In this document: one piece after another, positions 53,001 to 60,631 of the stretch
How positions within the stretch are numbered: position 1 is the stretch's first letter
Layout: each line of letters opens with the position of its first letter
NCBI RefSeq assembly: GCF_002443255.2
Contig: NW_019211455.1
Span: 21,303,126-21,367,125 of the forward strand
Direction: 5' to 3'
DNA from: Varroa destructor
Taxonomy: Eukaryota > Arthropoda > Arachnida > Mesostigmata > Varroidae
DNA length: 64,000 nt
Program-made: the position numbers and the translations under genes
Notes under the pieces: generated by a model
Told to the model about the DNA's origin: nothing
Database searches by the model: none
Seen by the model: the letters and a program-made list of their open reading frames with translations, nothing else

Positions 53001-56000
53001 TGAATATCATAAGTACTGTAAATCCGGCCAATCCTAATGGTAAAATAGAAACTTCGTGACTCTGCGACCTTACGCGGAGCTTCCTTATTCGACCTGTTCT
53101 ATCCTGATCTTATATTTTTTCCCGTCAAGTCACCTATACGTCCATTATGTGTACCTTTTTCGGTAATTATCGCGACAACGGTATAGAATTTTTAAAAGTC
53201 CCTACTGCCATTAAATAAATGTGGTTACCCGTTATGGTTACCTTGCCGCGCTAAATATTTTAAAATTCTATGTAAGCATTACAACGCCCAGAAAACGCAG
53301 CCGAAATGTAGCAGAACCAAACATACACAAATTGAATAGGATAGTATTAAGCTAATGGAGACTACAATAGGTAATGCTTATTATACATTGTCTAAGACGC
53401 GGACCATGTTTCGACGTATTCTGATCGGCCTAGACAAATCGTCGATATCAGTTACCGTATTATCTATTTCCTATGCAAGCAATTGATTTTCCTTTGAAAT
53501 CCTTTACTCACTGCCACACTAAATTATTTCGTGAGATACGTTTTATTGTATCCTAGTGATGATTAGGTCAAACCTAAGGACTCCACCTACGACCATAGCA
53601 ACGTTAACAAAAAACACTCTATTGTCGCTTAGCAAGACTATTGATATTTGCTAAGCAGAAAAAGGGAATTAAATGACAGAGAGGTCAGACAGGGGGGAAA
53701 ACGTCAATTTCGCACCCGCCCGGAATCCCAAACGCATGTATACGTACGCAGGCCTGCTCTGCCACGCATTGGCAAACGAATATGGCCACTCCTCAATGGT
53801 CGTATTAGCAACACCATGCAATACTTATTCGCGCATATAATTACACAGGTAGATATTGCTGACAGTGCGCGCCCTGTGCTACGAGAACATTTGAATTGTT
53901 CCGTAAATAGTTTTGTTTGAAAGAATATCAAGAGCTCATCACCATATTTTCACCTGTAATCGTCCCATTCTTGTTGTGATTTCAACAGATCTTGCGGTAC
54001 AGCCGCTTTTCTGAAGTTCTTGCGTCTTCATGAACAAATCACTTCTACTTTCATCCGCATAAGGGTAGAATTGATCTTCTGACGATAATTCGACGACGTA
54101 AAGACAACGGGTCGACGGAGAGACAGCCAGGCACGTTACGTGTATACCGAGAAGGCTCAACGAAGAATATCGCGTAGGCAGCACCGTGACATCGCGCACT
54201 TACAGATGACTTATAGATGTTCTTCACAGATGTGTTATTAGCAGTAGAAAACTAGTGTTAATAATTGCCTGTTGCATCCACCCATACGTTTCTGCACCGA
54301 CTCTCCCCCGATCCACATTCACACAAAAAAGTACAGAAGTAAACACCGCGAACGCCTGTATTTTGATCTCTGGCTTCGACCGATGATTTAGAAAAAAACA
54401 TACACACACATATCAGTAGGTAGATGTAGCCTCTCATAGCACAGCCTAATTGGAGGGTAAGGATCAGCCGATTATTCATGGCTTTATATTCGTCCTGTGT
54501 ACCTATGTCGCAGCGATGGCACCATTTTACATTGAAAGGGAAAGGCACAACGAAAGCAAGGCTTCGGCCGTAGCTAGCCTTAGAAAGGATGGAGTCGTCG
54601 TCGTCTACGGGGATGAGGGTCGGAGAAAGGAGTAGACAGAGAGAGATCAGCCGTCTGTAAAGCTGTTTCGTCCGTGACTTCTCTTGGTTGTTGTCCTTAT
54701 CCCCTGTTATCGATGCTGCTGTAACAGCTGAAGATGGCACCGCTTTCTGTGGTGGCTCCCTCTGTGTCTTTTGTATTCGTTTTGTTCACTGCCTTTATTG
54801 TTGGTATCTCCCGATAAGTCCGCAAAGAGACACAGAGATGCGTTACTCACAGATGGGGCAGGTGAAACTACTGAACGACAGAGTAAATGGGCTCTCTAAA
54901 CCTAAAACGAGAGGCTCCGTCATGGGTACTAATAAAAATATTAGAGATTGCCGCCACAAAAGGTTTTGCTGCTACTGGTCTTGTTTCTGCTCTTGGAGTA
55001 CAAGCAAGAACTAAACGCCGCTGCTCATGGAGCTGTTCAGCGCCTTCGCTCACTATCCGTGATGCTGCCTTATGCTCAGATGCTACGGGCAAATCAGTGA
55101 TGCTACGAATCAACAACGCTGGTGCCAGTGAGAAACGGCGACGACCGACGAGACGTCCAGGGCACAACGAACAGTTAGCAACGACGCCAGAACGATCGAA
55201 GCACGGCGGGGGGGGGGGGGGCAACTACGAAACGTCGGGCAAGGAGATACGAGGTAGAAAAACGGGCAGGTACAGCAAAAAGAAATCCAAAAAAATATGC
55301 GACAAACACCATGACGGAAGGGATGAGTTACTGCTCACTACTTACTGCTCATACACCTTACTCTTGGCTAGCAGGACAAAACGCAGACAAGTAAACAGAA
55401 AGATGGGTTTTCGAGCTACAGCGTCGGGCACACAGTTAACAAAACGTCGTCAGCAGCAGCAGCAGTAGTATAAGGAACTGCTGCCTTAATTCAAACGAAA
55501 GTTGTACTACAACGTAAACAACTAATACGGCAGCAAAAAGCGCACTGTTTACTTCGGCAGCTCGAACGTCATCGGAACAATGGCTGCTACGTGCAAGCGA
55601 ATTAAGGTTCAACAAACAAATAGCTACTAACAACGAGACCTGTAAAAGACAATACAGAGCTAAAATATAATACTATTACGATAAAATTATAAACGTTAGC
55701 GACGTGCATGCAAAGATGCCAGCATGCCCATTTTTTCTGACGATCGATAACGCCGATCTAAACTATACAAACTATATGAGTCCCAATAATTGAACAAAAC
55801 CCTTGCGAACAATGTCAGTAACTCAACTCGTCTCGGCATTGTAAACTATTTTATCAGCGAAAAATTCTAATACTGTTAACAGATAAATGAACTTCGCTTT
55901 GTGAGACTTTTTCTACGTTGAACAAACTGGACGACGCTATAACAAACAAAAACATAAGCCGGCATCGGCAAACGTCGACCACCGTTGCGCTGTACATCCA

Positions 56001-59000
56001 TATACCTTCGGTCAATACAGCTCACGGTATCAACCAGATGAATCATACAAGCTTGTCTCGTATGAACGCCATGCAAAACTCATCTCTCTTGGGGTCTAAC
56101 TCCACCCCGTTACAAAGCCTCTACAGTTTAGGAGGGATGGAACGCTCTGTTCCTCCCCCGACGCTACACTGGGACAAGGTATAGCCAATTCGTGGAATGG
56201 TTGAACCAACGCGAAGCAGAGCAGATAGACCGTATATTATATATAGGTACGTAGTGCCGATGCTATGGGGTACAGGTTGAGGAGGTACCTGACCAACGAA
56301 TGAACGCTGCTTCTGACGGTGATCAACAACAATAACGTTAAAACCCAATGCGCGATATGGCAGAACGAATTTGTGCTTGCTCGCTTTGTTTGGCCTGTTT
56401 TGATTGTTTATCGACATCCACAATAACTAAGCAGAATTGCGTATAGTGTATACTATACGGTGACTGTGATCAAGTACAGCAACAAGGCTCAAATATAAAA
56501 ATAAGACAAAGATCTAAGGCCATCGACGGTTGACCGATAATTCGAATCGTATAGGTAGAGTGTTAAACCTCACGTGAGGTTCAAGTACGATTTTGGAATG
56601 GCGCCTTTGTGCTAGCCCGCTGTTTAGAGATTTGGAACCGACCTGATTTATATGATTATTACTATTTAAAAATTCTTACTCTAGGGGGTAAATTAGTGGC
56701 GATTAGACATGGAGAGATGCCACACGCAGCAGGTTCTCGGCGTCTGAAGGATAACATCAACACCGATATAGCAAACAATCGAGGCTCATTATACAGATAC
56801 AAACCGTACCAATATATTTACATCACTCAGATTTAGCGGACTCAATTCAATCATTGAATTTTCCAAAGAGCAACAACAAACCATACGTGGAGTCTGCAGC
56901 AGCATGAAGTATCCCGAATACGAAATATTGGAACAGGAGGACTGCTGATGCGGCTTATTACAGATCTCCTGAGTGACGCGGCGCTAATCAAGGACCAACG
57001 TTATTAACATCGACAGCGGCAGTATCTCATCAATAGTAAGAGCACCTTAAGGAGCCTTGGCTTATTTAATGGCATTTTAGAGAAAATCCAAGAACAAACC
57101 GGCATCTTTTTAATTTGATGTACATAGTTCACTGAACTGCAGCTGCTTTTTTCGTTAATCGACCACTATATAATAAATTAAGTATATAAAAAAATTATCT
57201 ACAATTTGTTAAGCCGAAAAAAAAAACAGCGGTAGCGACACTCTCTGTCCGCTAGCTCGTATTTACCTTGTTTAGTGCTTAGTAATTGGGTGGCGTTGAT
57301 CGAACGATATTGACTGCTTCAAAATGGGCAAAAAAATAGACACGCGTCGCTATCGTTGCCCGTCGAACGTGTAAGGACACAAGTGGCACATTTAATAGGT
57401 ACAACGTGGTGGGTATTAGTGAAGCTGATTGTCAGGAAAACGATCTTCTGCGAAATTTTATTGCCAAAGTACATAAATACATAGGATTATCTACAGAATT
57501 CTTTCTACCTTTGTGGAATATACGGAGCCAGCTATGTGCACCTCATGTAAGCTTGTTTTATCGGTGATAAGTCCTGTATTGTATCGTAATTTGTGTTCCG
57601 TGTTAAGTTACGTGGATCAGTTAATTTTGGACTAATTTGGACCAGTGGACCTAATTAGGACCAGTGGACCTAATTTTCCGGGTGAATAACATATACCACC
57701 TCATTGTAGATAGAATATATTACATGTTATTCACGCGGAAAGTTAGCATCATTGTAGATCTCCATTAGAAATTGCTCAAGAAATTCAGGAGTGAAGGGTT
57801 CCCAGTGTAGTTATCGCATGTCTACGCTACTCAGTGTGTATTTTTAGCTTATTTCGCCGTCCGATCAACAATTCATTGTGCGATGATTCAGACATTTCGT
57901 TGATGGCCGCTAAGAATAAACCATATATCGATTAGCATCAATGCCGTGCACGACAAAAAGGTGTCTTCATTGCATCACGCATGATGAAGGTAACAGTCGT
58001 TCAACGACTCATTCCTTTAAATATAGTACGAAATGCAAGCCTTCGATATTTCCGAGCCAGATAAACGAAATGTTTTCTATACTAGAATAATTAGTTTTTT
58101 TATTGTTTGAAAATGACGTTGTTTCTAACGTTTCATATCTGTTTACCAAGCTCGATAGCTTTTTCTGTTACCCTCGTTCGTCAAGTGACTATAATGTTCT
58201 ATATAATAATAATAAAACAATAAGCGCTACATTTTACGATGGGAAACAACGATGACTTTCTGCCGCTGCCACTGCTTCTGCTGCTACAGCAACCGTGATT
58301 CAATTCAATTCAATTCAATATGGATATCATAAAGCACACGTGACAATATCTATGACGCATCCAGATGAAATTATTTAAGAAGCACAAAATGTACATACGC
58401 ACAATAGTAATTATAGCAACGGCAGCGCGTATACGTATTCGTTACGTTAAAAAACAAGCCGGCCAATATTTAAAATCTGAATCCAGTAACTTAAAATGCA
58501 GGTGAAACGCGGTGATGCGAGGTGATTACCTTTGCTAAAAGTCACCAACGTGGATAATGATGCCCTTGCTAAATGTGCTGTTCCCCCCCTTCCAATCATT
58601 TCCGCTTGCGGTCTTGCCACGATTGTCCGCTCGAGCAATTGTCTACTATAGTTAATCAGCCGTTTCGAATATTAGGCACAATCAAAGAAAAAAACAAATG
58701 ACGAAAGGTGGGGTAGAGAGATTGTGCTAGGAAGTACATACGGATTTACTCGATATATGTAAACAACACGAGACGCAACAAGTTCACTGCAAGTTTAGCG
58801 ACATGACTAACGACGAAAAAAGACTTCAGAGCTGGCAGAAGGACGCTTCGATTTATCTTCGACCACCGCGCTGGCGAAACGGAACGGTGGTAAATCGTCG
58901 GGTTAACTAATCAACGTCGATAACGGCATACGGATTTGTGCCTTTAATTTCGACTAAGCAATAATATAAATATACGGCAGAATACGACACTCACCTATTG

Positions 59001-60035
59001 ATTCGTATCTTGACTTCGACAGCTTCGCCCATTGTATTTAGGAGCTCGTAGGACCGCTAATCGATAAATGGCAACTAAACGCAGCGACGGCCTTGATATT
59101 TGATGGACCACACGTGGCGGCGGACGGGGTATCGTTTACTAACTAGCAGCGTTAGACACAGTCTCGAAATTTGCTTGTATAAAAGATGTATTTTCTTCAA
59201 AAGTCAAGCAAGTACCTAAACTACGTTCGTGTATATAACACGACCTCGTCACGTGCACATCTGAAGAATGGTTATTGTCGCCGTTGTGTGATGATGCGCA
59301 TTAAAGCATTACAGAAGCGAAGTATATTGGAAAAACAAATACATCAGCAAAAATGGCTAGCCGATAAGATATTTTGTGTCGTCGGAACGATCGGATGGAA
59401 AGTAGATAAACGACGGGAAGCAACTTAAGCTTGGCTACCAGCGCTTCGTCGCCACTGGCGACGATGAAGGGTACTCGCTTCAAAATACTGGCGATGTATG
59501 TATGGGGAATAGAGAAAAAAAACAGAGCCTGCCAACAAAACCTTACCGAGATAGAAAATCCGATTTCTCTCAGTCTCTCTCAAGCGATTTATTCGTCTTT
59601 CCGCACGCTCCAATGTCGAGATTTACTTTCCTCTGATCCCAGAAGTGTCTACTAATAGAGAGCCGTTAGTCGGCGGCCCATTTCGTCTACCGTCCAGTGA
59701 AAAGTAGAAACAGTACCGGCGTAGTGGACAGACGCAAAAAGAAGAAAACACCCGGGTGAATTTGATTTTTAAGCGTCGCCCGCCTATCCTATCGGCAGAA
59801 TTACAGCAGCTGCATCAATTGCAGAGGAACTGCCGTAAAGACAGGGCAATTCACCACAAAGCAAAGATAGTTCGTCTCTTTTCAATAGTCGATACGATAG
59901 ATCAGGTAACGTTTACGCGAACTCTAGTAACGTGTAATCGAAATAAAAATGGTAAAAGTTCTTCTAATTGACTAAGAGATTAGATATTAATAACAAATTT
60001 GGTTGTGATGAAAAAGGTCACTCACTTCTGTACAT
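9351..60035 (-). CDS. Lar: Lar receptor-type tyrosine-protein phosphatase, whole gene (13 joined coding exons)
   Basis: This is a type IIa receptor tyrosine phosphatase. In this family it acts at the cell surface in axon guidance and synapse formation, binding heparan sulfate proteoglycans and dephosphorylating cytoplasmic phosphotyrosine. Joined exons give 6,183 nt and about 2,060 aa, close to the roughly 2,030 aa of fly Lar. Domain order: signal peptide ~1-30, Ig1 ~40-130, Ig2 ~140-230, Ig3 ~240-325, nine FN3 repeats ~330-1225, membrane-proximal segment, transmembrane helix ~1391-1413, juxtamembrane wedge, D1 with KNRY (Y1535), WPD (D1670) and [10 protein letters not shown] (C1702), then D2 with KNRL, WPE and a retained Cys (C1992). 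Exon order: 60026-60035, 41266-41370, 24746-25897, 19989-20215, 18861-19215, 17594-17914, 15701-15942, 14402-14672, 13305-14207, 12831-13105, 11708-12546, 9950-11171, 9351-9611. All phases match. The first two exons are less certain than the rest. Confidence 0.93.
9612..9949 (-). other. Lar: Lar intron 12 (338 bp)
   Basis: Lies between the D2 exons. Donor GTGCAT, acceptor TTATAG. If retained, translation continues for 18 residues past the junction Gln and stops, removing the P-loop half of D2. No other feature seen. Confidence 0.9.
9950..11171 (-). CDS. Lar: Lar coding exon 12: phosphatase D1 and most of D2
   Basis: A 1,222-nt exon, residues 1567-1974, with an AATAG acceptor. D1 continues with [21 protein letters not shown], the WPDHGVP loop (general acid D1670), the P-loop [11 protein letters not shown] (nucleophile C1702) and the Q-loop QTEDQY, so D1 should be catalytically competent. 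D2 begins near 1790 with [40 protein letters not shown] and [10 protein letters not shown]. In D2 the recognition Tyr is Leu (KNRL) and the general acid is Glu (DWPEQGVP, ~1958), the usual type IIa pseudo-phosphatase changes. The exon ends in phase 0 at DLISQ with an unusual GTGCAT donor. Confidence 0.97.
11172..11707 (-). other. Lar: Lar intron 11 (536 bp)
   Basis: AT-rich intron inside D1 with weak donor GTTGGT and acceptor CAATAG. If retained, about 27 residues follow Asp-Gly before a stop, which would yield a membrane receptor without a phosphatase active site. No other feature seen. Confidence 0.9.
11708..12546 (-). CDS. Lar: Lar coding exon 11: membrane-proximal end, transmembrane helix, wedge and start of D1
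   Basis: An 839-nt exon, residues 1288-1567, with an acceptor ending TTCCCAG. The extracellular part includes [20 protein letters not shown] and [13 protein letters not shown], conserved in LAR receptors. A transmembrane helix at about 1391-1413 ([20 protein letters not shown]) is followed by the stop-transfer AKRRR. The cytoplasmic juxtamembrane is low-complexity (Gly, Asn, Pro). Then comes the wedge/D1 start: [25 protein letters not shown] and [17 protein letters not shown] with the phosphotyrosine-recognition Tyr at about 1535, ending [11 protein letters not shown]. The donor GTTGGT is weak, but it is the only one that keeps frame and recreates the family motif NYCDGYR with exon 12. Confidence 0.96.
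12831..13105 (-). CDS. Lar: Lar coding exon 10: end of FN3-9 and membrane-proximal region
   Basis: A 275-nt exon, residues 1196-1287, with a TTTCATAG acceptor and GTGAGT donor, leaving in phase 0 after YRIED. It begins [20 protein letters not shown], which completes the F and G strands of FN3-9. It then enters the membrane-proximal segment with [16 protein letters not shown], a pattern conserved in type IIa RPTPs just before the proteolytic processing region. A two-base alternative AG directly downstream of the acceptor would shift the frame and is rejected. Confidence 0.95.
13305..14207 (-). CDS. Lar: Lar coding exon 9: end of FN3-6, FN3-7, FN3-8 and most of FN3-9
   Basis: A 903-nt exon, residues 895-1196, with a CTTCCAG acceptor and GTGAGT donor, ending in phase 1. 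It starts with [19 protein letters not shown] (strands F-G of FN3-6). FN3-7 follows ([20 protein letters not shown] ... [17 protein letters not shown]), then FN3-8 ([19 protein letters not shown] ... [17 protein letters not shown]) and FN3-9 ([19 protein letters not shown] ... TNYSI). Each repeat carries the core Trp and the Tyr of the F strand. These repeats lie in the half of the ectodomain near the membrane, which in vertebrate paralogs is most variable and often alternatively spliced. Here they are fused in one exon. Confidence 0.97.
14402..14672 (-). CDS. Lar: Lar coding exon 8: end of FN3-5 and first part of FN3-6
   Basis: A 271-nt exon, residues 805-895, with a TTTTTAG acceptor and GTACGT donor, ending in phase 1. 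It begins [17 protein letters not shown], the closing strand of FN3-5. It goes on to FN3-6: [20 protein letters not shown], the core Trp in [17 protein letters not shown] and YQITVENL. The single T before the donor joins CA of exon 9 to make Ser, giving [14 protein letters not shown], which restores strand F. A second GT lies 4 nt downstream (TACGTAAAG), but using it would break the frame with exon 9, so the first GT is the supported one. Confidence 0.95.
14673..15700 (-). other. Lar: Lar intron 7 (1,028 bp)
   Basis: Lies between the two FN3-5 exons. No repeat or alternative exon with LAR similarity was seen in it. Confidence 0.85.
15701..15942 (-). CDS. Lar: Lar coding exon 7: most of FN3-5
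   Basis: A 242-nt exon, residues 724-804, with a CATAG acceptor and GTAATT donor, ending in phase 0 after Ile-Gln. It encodes [19 protein letters not shown], the core Trp in NWKPP, a charged loop, [11 protein letters not shown] and [10 protein letters not shown], which cover FN3 strands A through F. The last strand is supplied by exon 8 ([10 protein letters not shown]). The NST sequon is a possible N-glycosylation site. Splitting FN3 domains at the F/G strand with phase 0 is the same arrangement seen at the exon 4/5 boundary in this gene, which supports the model. Confidence 0.95.
15943..17593 (-). other. Lar: Lar intron 6 (1,651 bp), with triplet repeats next to its donor
   Basis: Lies between FN3-4 and FN3-5. 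It starts GTAGGC and within about 60 nt enters a block of CAT, CAC, CAA and CAG triplets (Lar sense) at 17461-17535. A purine-rich plus-strand stretch occurs near 16.53-16.74 kb. No alternative exon recognised. Confidence 0.85.
17461..17535. repeat. Compound triplet repeat (TTG, CTG, TTG, GTG, ATG units)
   Basis: Around 25 triplets in successive homogeneous blocks on the plus strand, read as CAT, CAC, CAA, CAG and CAA units on the Lar-sense strand. It begins about 60 nt inside intron 6. The Leu/Val/Met run it gives in a plus-strand frame is an artefact of the repeat. Confidence 0.9.
17594..17914 (-). CDS. Lar: Lar coding exon 6: FN3-4
   Basis: A 321-nt exon, residues 617-724, with a GTAGGC donor in phase 1. 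FN3 signatures are [16 protein letters not shown] (strand B with core Trp), [12 protein letters not shown] (strand C), [19 protein letters not shown] (strands F-G) and MVTTDED at the end. The G at the donor joins TC of exon 7 to make Val ([12 protein letters not shown]). The 5' edge is ambiguous: a CTAG acceptor gives the 17914 edge and a GGAG acceptor 9 nt further gives 17905. Both keep frame and phase and differ by three residues. I prefer the CTAG site because it is the first AG after the pyrimidine-rich tract. Confidence 0.92.
17915..18860 (-). other. Lar: Lar intron 5 (946 bp)
   Basis: Lies between FN3-3 and FN3-4, AT-rich with homopolymer runs. No further feature seen. Confidence 0.85.
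18861..19215 (-). CDS. Lar: Lar coding exon 5: end of FN3-2 and FN3-3
   Basis: A 355-nt exon, residues 499-617, with a T-rich tract and TATAG acceptor and a GTACGT donor, leaving in phase 1. It opens with the closing strand of FN3-2 ([15 protein letters not shown]), then FN3-3 from about residue 522: [20 protein letters not shown], the B-strand Trp (NWTRP), YVIYWND in strand C and [20 protein letters not shown] in strands F-G. The GEGAATPAF stretch matches the conserved end of the third FN3 in LAR receptors. The last bases are joined to exon 6; the exact first residues after this junction depend on which exon 6 acceptor is used. Confidence 0.96.
19216..19988 (-). other. Lar: Lar intron 4 (773 bp)
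   Basis: Lies inside FN3-2, donor GTAAGC. It contains a near-tandem AT-rich duplication at 19747-19793 (a 16-base unit repeated with 31-bp spacing). Otherwise featureless. Confidence 0.85.
19989..20215 (-). CDS. Lar: Lar coding exon 4: most of FN3-2
   Basis: A 227-nt exon, residues 423-498, with a TTGCAG acceptor and GTAAGC donor. The first two bases complete Glu with the G from exon 3 ([13 protein letters not shown]). The peptide has the FN3 pattern: SAPRNV at the start, [23 protein letters not shown] across strands B-C, and [10 protein letters not shown] at strand F. It ends in phase 0 after ThrIleThr. The last FN3-2 strand continues in exon 5 as [13 protein letters not shown], which restores the canonical Tyr-x-Val-x-Val/Ala pattern. 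Reading on into the intron would hit a stop within a few codons, consistent with a real splice site. Confidence 0.96.
22541..22564. repeat. CTAT tetranucleotide microsatellite
   Basis: Six perfect CTAT units. Confidence 0.9.
24181..24220. repeat. TGTGTGTCACA, three copies
   Basis: Copies start at 24181, 24197 and 24209, separated by a T-run and one base. They lie 26 bp before the perfect inverted repeat at 24246. Confidence 0.8.
24246..24310. repeat. Perfect 20-bp inverted repeat (hairpin) in intron 3
   Basis: The left arm 24246-24265 (TTTGCGTAACTGTGGAACTT) is an exact reverse complement of the right arm 24291-24310. The two are separated by a 25-nt loop. As RNA from either strand it would form a 20-bp stem without mismatches. 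It lies in a Lar intron and no coding sequence overlaps it. Confidence 0.9.
24746..25897 (-). CDS. Lar: Lar coding exon 3: Ig1-Ig2-Ig3 and FN3-1
   Basis: A 1,152-nt exon, residues 39-422, flanked by a CAG acceptor and a GTATGT donor. It carries three C2-type Ig domains with cysteine pairs at about C62/C112, C163/C212 and C259/C308. It then enters the first FN3 repeat (~330-421, [20 protein letters not shown]). The loop [13 protein letters not shown] in Ig1 corresponds to the basic heparan-sulfate-binding loop of LAR receptors. The segments [20 protein letters not shown] and [19 protein letters not shown] are highly conserved family signatures. Putative N-glycosylation sequons NIS, NLT and NYT lie in Ig3. 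Oddity: the usual core Trp of Ig3 reads Phe (VKF, residue ~271). Fusion of four domains in one exon indicates loss of introns that separate these domains in vertebrate genes. Confidence 0.97.
36260..36631 (+). pseudogene. Possible coding relic, unidentified
   Basis: One plus-strand frame is open from about 36260 to TGA at 36631 and reads with mixed hydrophilic/hydrophobic composition ([38 protein letters not shown]). Another open frame in a different phase lies just upstream (35995-36222). The pattern could be a frameshifted remnant of a transposase or other protein, but no catalytic motif is visible. A 13-base direct duplication (GTGAAAGAGCTTC at 36467 and 36480) lies inside it. It may equally be a chance frame. 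Confidence 0.2.
38008..38055. repeat. TA dinucleotide microsatellite, about 23 units
   Basis: The longest dinucleotide run in the window, in intron 2 of Lar. Confidence 0.95.
41266..41370 (-). CDS. Lar: Lar coding exon 2: signal-peptide core and mature N-terminus
   Basis: A 105-nt exon bounded by a strong acceptor (long CT-rich tract ending TTTCAG) and a GTAAGC donor. It opens with two bases that complete a codon and closes in phase 1. The peptide (residues 4-38) has a basic cluster TRRLFRW, the hydrophobic core [12 protein letters not shown] and a short polar linker ending RRQTE. Its last base G joins the AT that opens the next exon to make Asp, giving [14 protein letters not shown]. This matches the start of Ig1 in LAR proteins, where an acidic residue precedes a Pro-rich strand. 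There is no Met in frame inside the exon, so the start codon must lie upstream. Too short to stand out as an open frame. Confidence 0.87.
44896..44922. repeat. 10-bp inverted repeat
   Basis: CAGTTTAACT at 44896-44905 is exactly complementary to 44913-44922, with a 7-nt loop. Confidence 0.7.
47716..47737. repeat. CAGG tetranucleotide repeat
   Basis: Five and a half CAGG/GGCA units in intron 1. Confidence 0.85.
49186..49218. repeat. 10-bp inverted repeat
   Basis: TGGATATCTA at 49186-49195 pairs with TAGATATCCA at 49209-49218 across a 13-nt loop. Confidence 0.7.
51293..51325. repeat. 12-bp perfect inverted repeat
   Basis: GAGTCAGTCTGA at 51293-51304 is exactly complementary to TCAGACTGACTC at 51314-51325, with a 9-nt loop. 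Confidence 0.85.
55208..55221. repeat. G14 homopolymer
   Basis: Fourteen consecutive G on the plus strand. It lies inside a chance 193-codon plus-strand frame, where it gives a Gly run. Confidence 0.9.
57639..57759. repeat. Composite tandem and inverted repeat
   Basis: An 18-base unit (GGACCAGTGGACCTAATT) occurs twice, at 57639-57656 and 57658-57675. An inverted repeat follows directly: arm 57675-57692 against 57724-57741, 17 of 18 positions complementary, 31-nt loop. The 11-mer TCATTGTAGAT lies once in the loop (57701-57711) and once just outside the right arm (57749-57759). Confidence 0.85.
58299..58319. repeat. TTCAA pentanucleotide repeat
   Basis: Four TTCAA units in intron 1. Confidence 0.85.
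60026..60035 (-). CDS. Lar: Lar coding exon 1: start codon and first three residues (Met-Tyr-Arg)
   Basis: On the minus strand an ATG in a CAACAATGT context is followed by two more codons and one base. A consensus GTGAGT donor follows, so the exon ends in phase 1. Joined to the exon at 41370, which needs one leading base, it makes Met-Tyr-Arg-Thr-Asn-Thr-Arg-Arg and then a hydrophobic run, a textbook signal peptide. I chose this ATG because it places the hydrophobic core at residues 13-23. The reading frame is also open upstream for another 176 codons, so an earlier start is possible. Support comes from phase, donor strength and the resulting protein; the 18.7-kb intron is inferred, and another upstream exon could be used instead. 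Confidence 0.65.
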
Positions 60036-60631
60036 TGTTGATAATTTTGAAGTTAGCAGCGGAGCGCAAGCGTCTTTGTTGCGGCACGTCGTCTTTTCTT
60101 TTCGACTGCTTGTGTTGTTGTTCTGGCTATTGATAGTTTTTTTTGACAGCTGCTGAGTTTTGCTGACTTTTACCACATACTCTTCAACGTCGCCGTACCT
60201 CAGTCGTCGGTGCATGTACTGACTTCGTTCATTATATTGTCTTGTTGTCGTTAGAACGTCGATGTCCAGGCATAGTCTTAGATTGGCAACGTCGTAAGCC
60301 TCGGTATCACTATCACAACTACTGGAAGCGTTGGCCAATACTCTTCTCGATGCCGCGGTTGATCTTAGATGACTTGTTGTGACTAACTTCCCCGTTGCAA
60401 CAGTCGGTATTGGAACGACGGCGTCGAATCGAGGATCACTGGTGAGCCCGCTGCCTGCTACCACCAAAGTTGAGTGCGTCAGAGCCGGGCGAATGGGGAC
60501 TCGACGGCCGCACGCCTCATGACGTCGGGCGACCCCGCCGTCGAAGGGGGGCCGGAGTCGCATTCACACCGTGAGCTCAGCTCCGACAAGCCTCAGGCAA
60601 GCCCAGCAGATCGTGCAACGCGGACTAAGCA

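Larger units (their letters stand above)
41371..60025 (-). other. Lar: Lar intron 1 (18,655 bp)
   Basis: Defined by the GTGAGT donor at 60025 and the strong pyrimidine tract and CAG before 41370. Several plus- and minus-strand frames of 60-190 codons occur (for example 54887-55468 plus and 54258-54740 minus), none with a recognisable domain. Repeats include a GGCA run, a G14 tract, TTCAA pentamers and several inverted repeats. First introns of this size in developmental genes often carry enhancers; none can be named here. Confidence 0.7.

Noticed and set aside
54258..54740. 160-codon minus-strand frame in intron 1 with a hydrophobic stretch, considered as an alternative Lar N-terminus
   Set aside because: No donor in the correct phase giving a plausible junction to the 41370 exon, and no family similarity.
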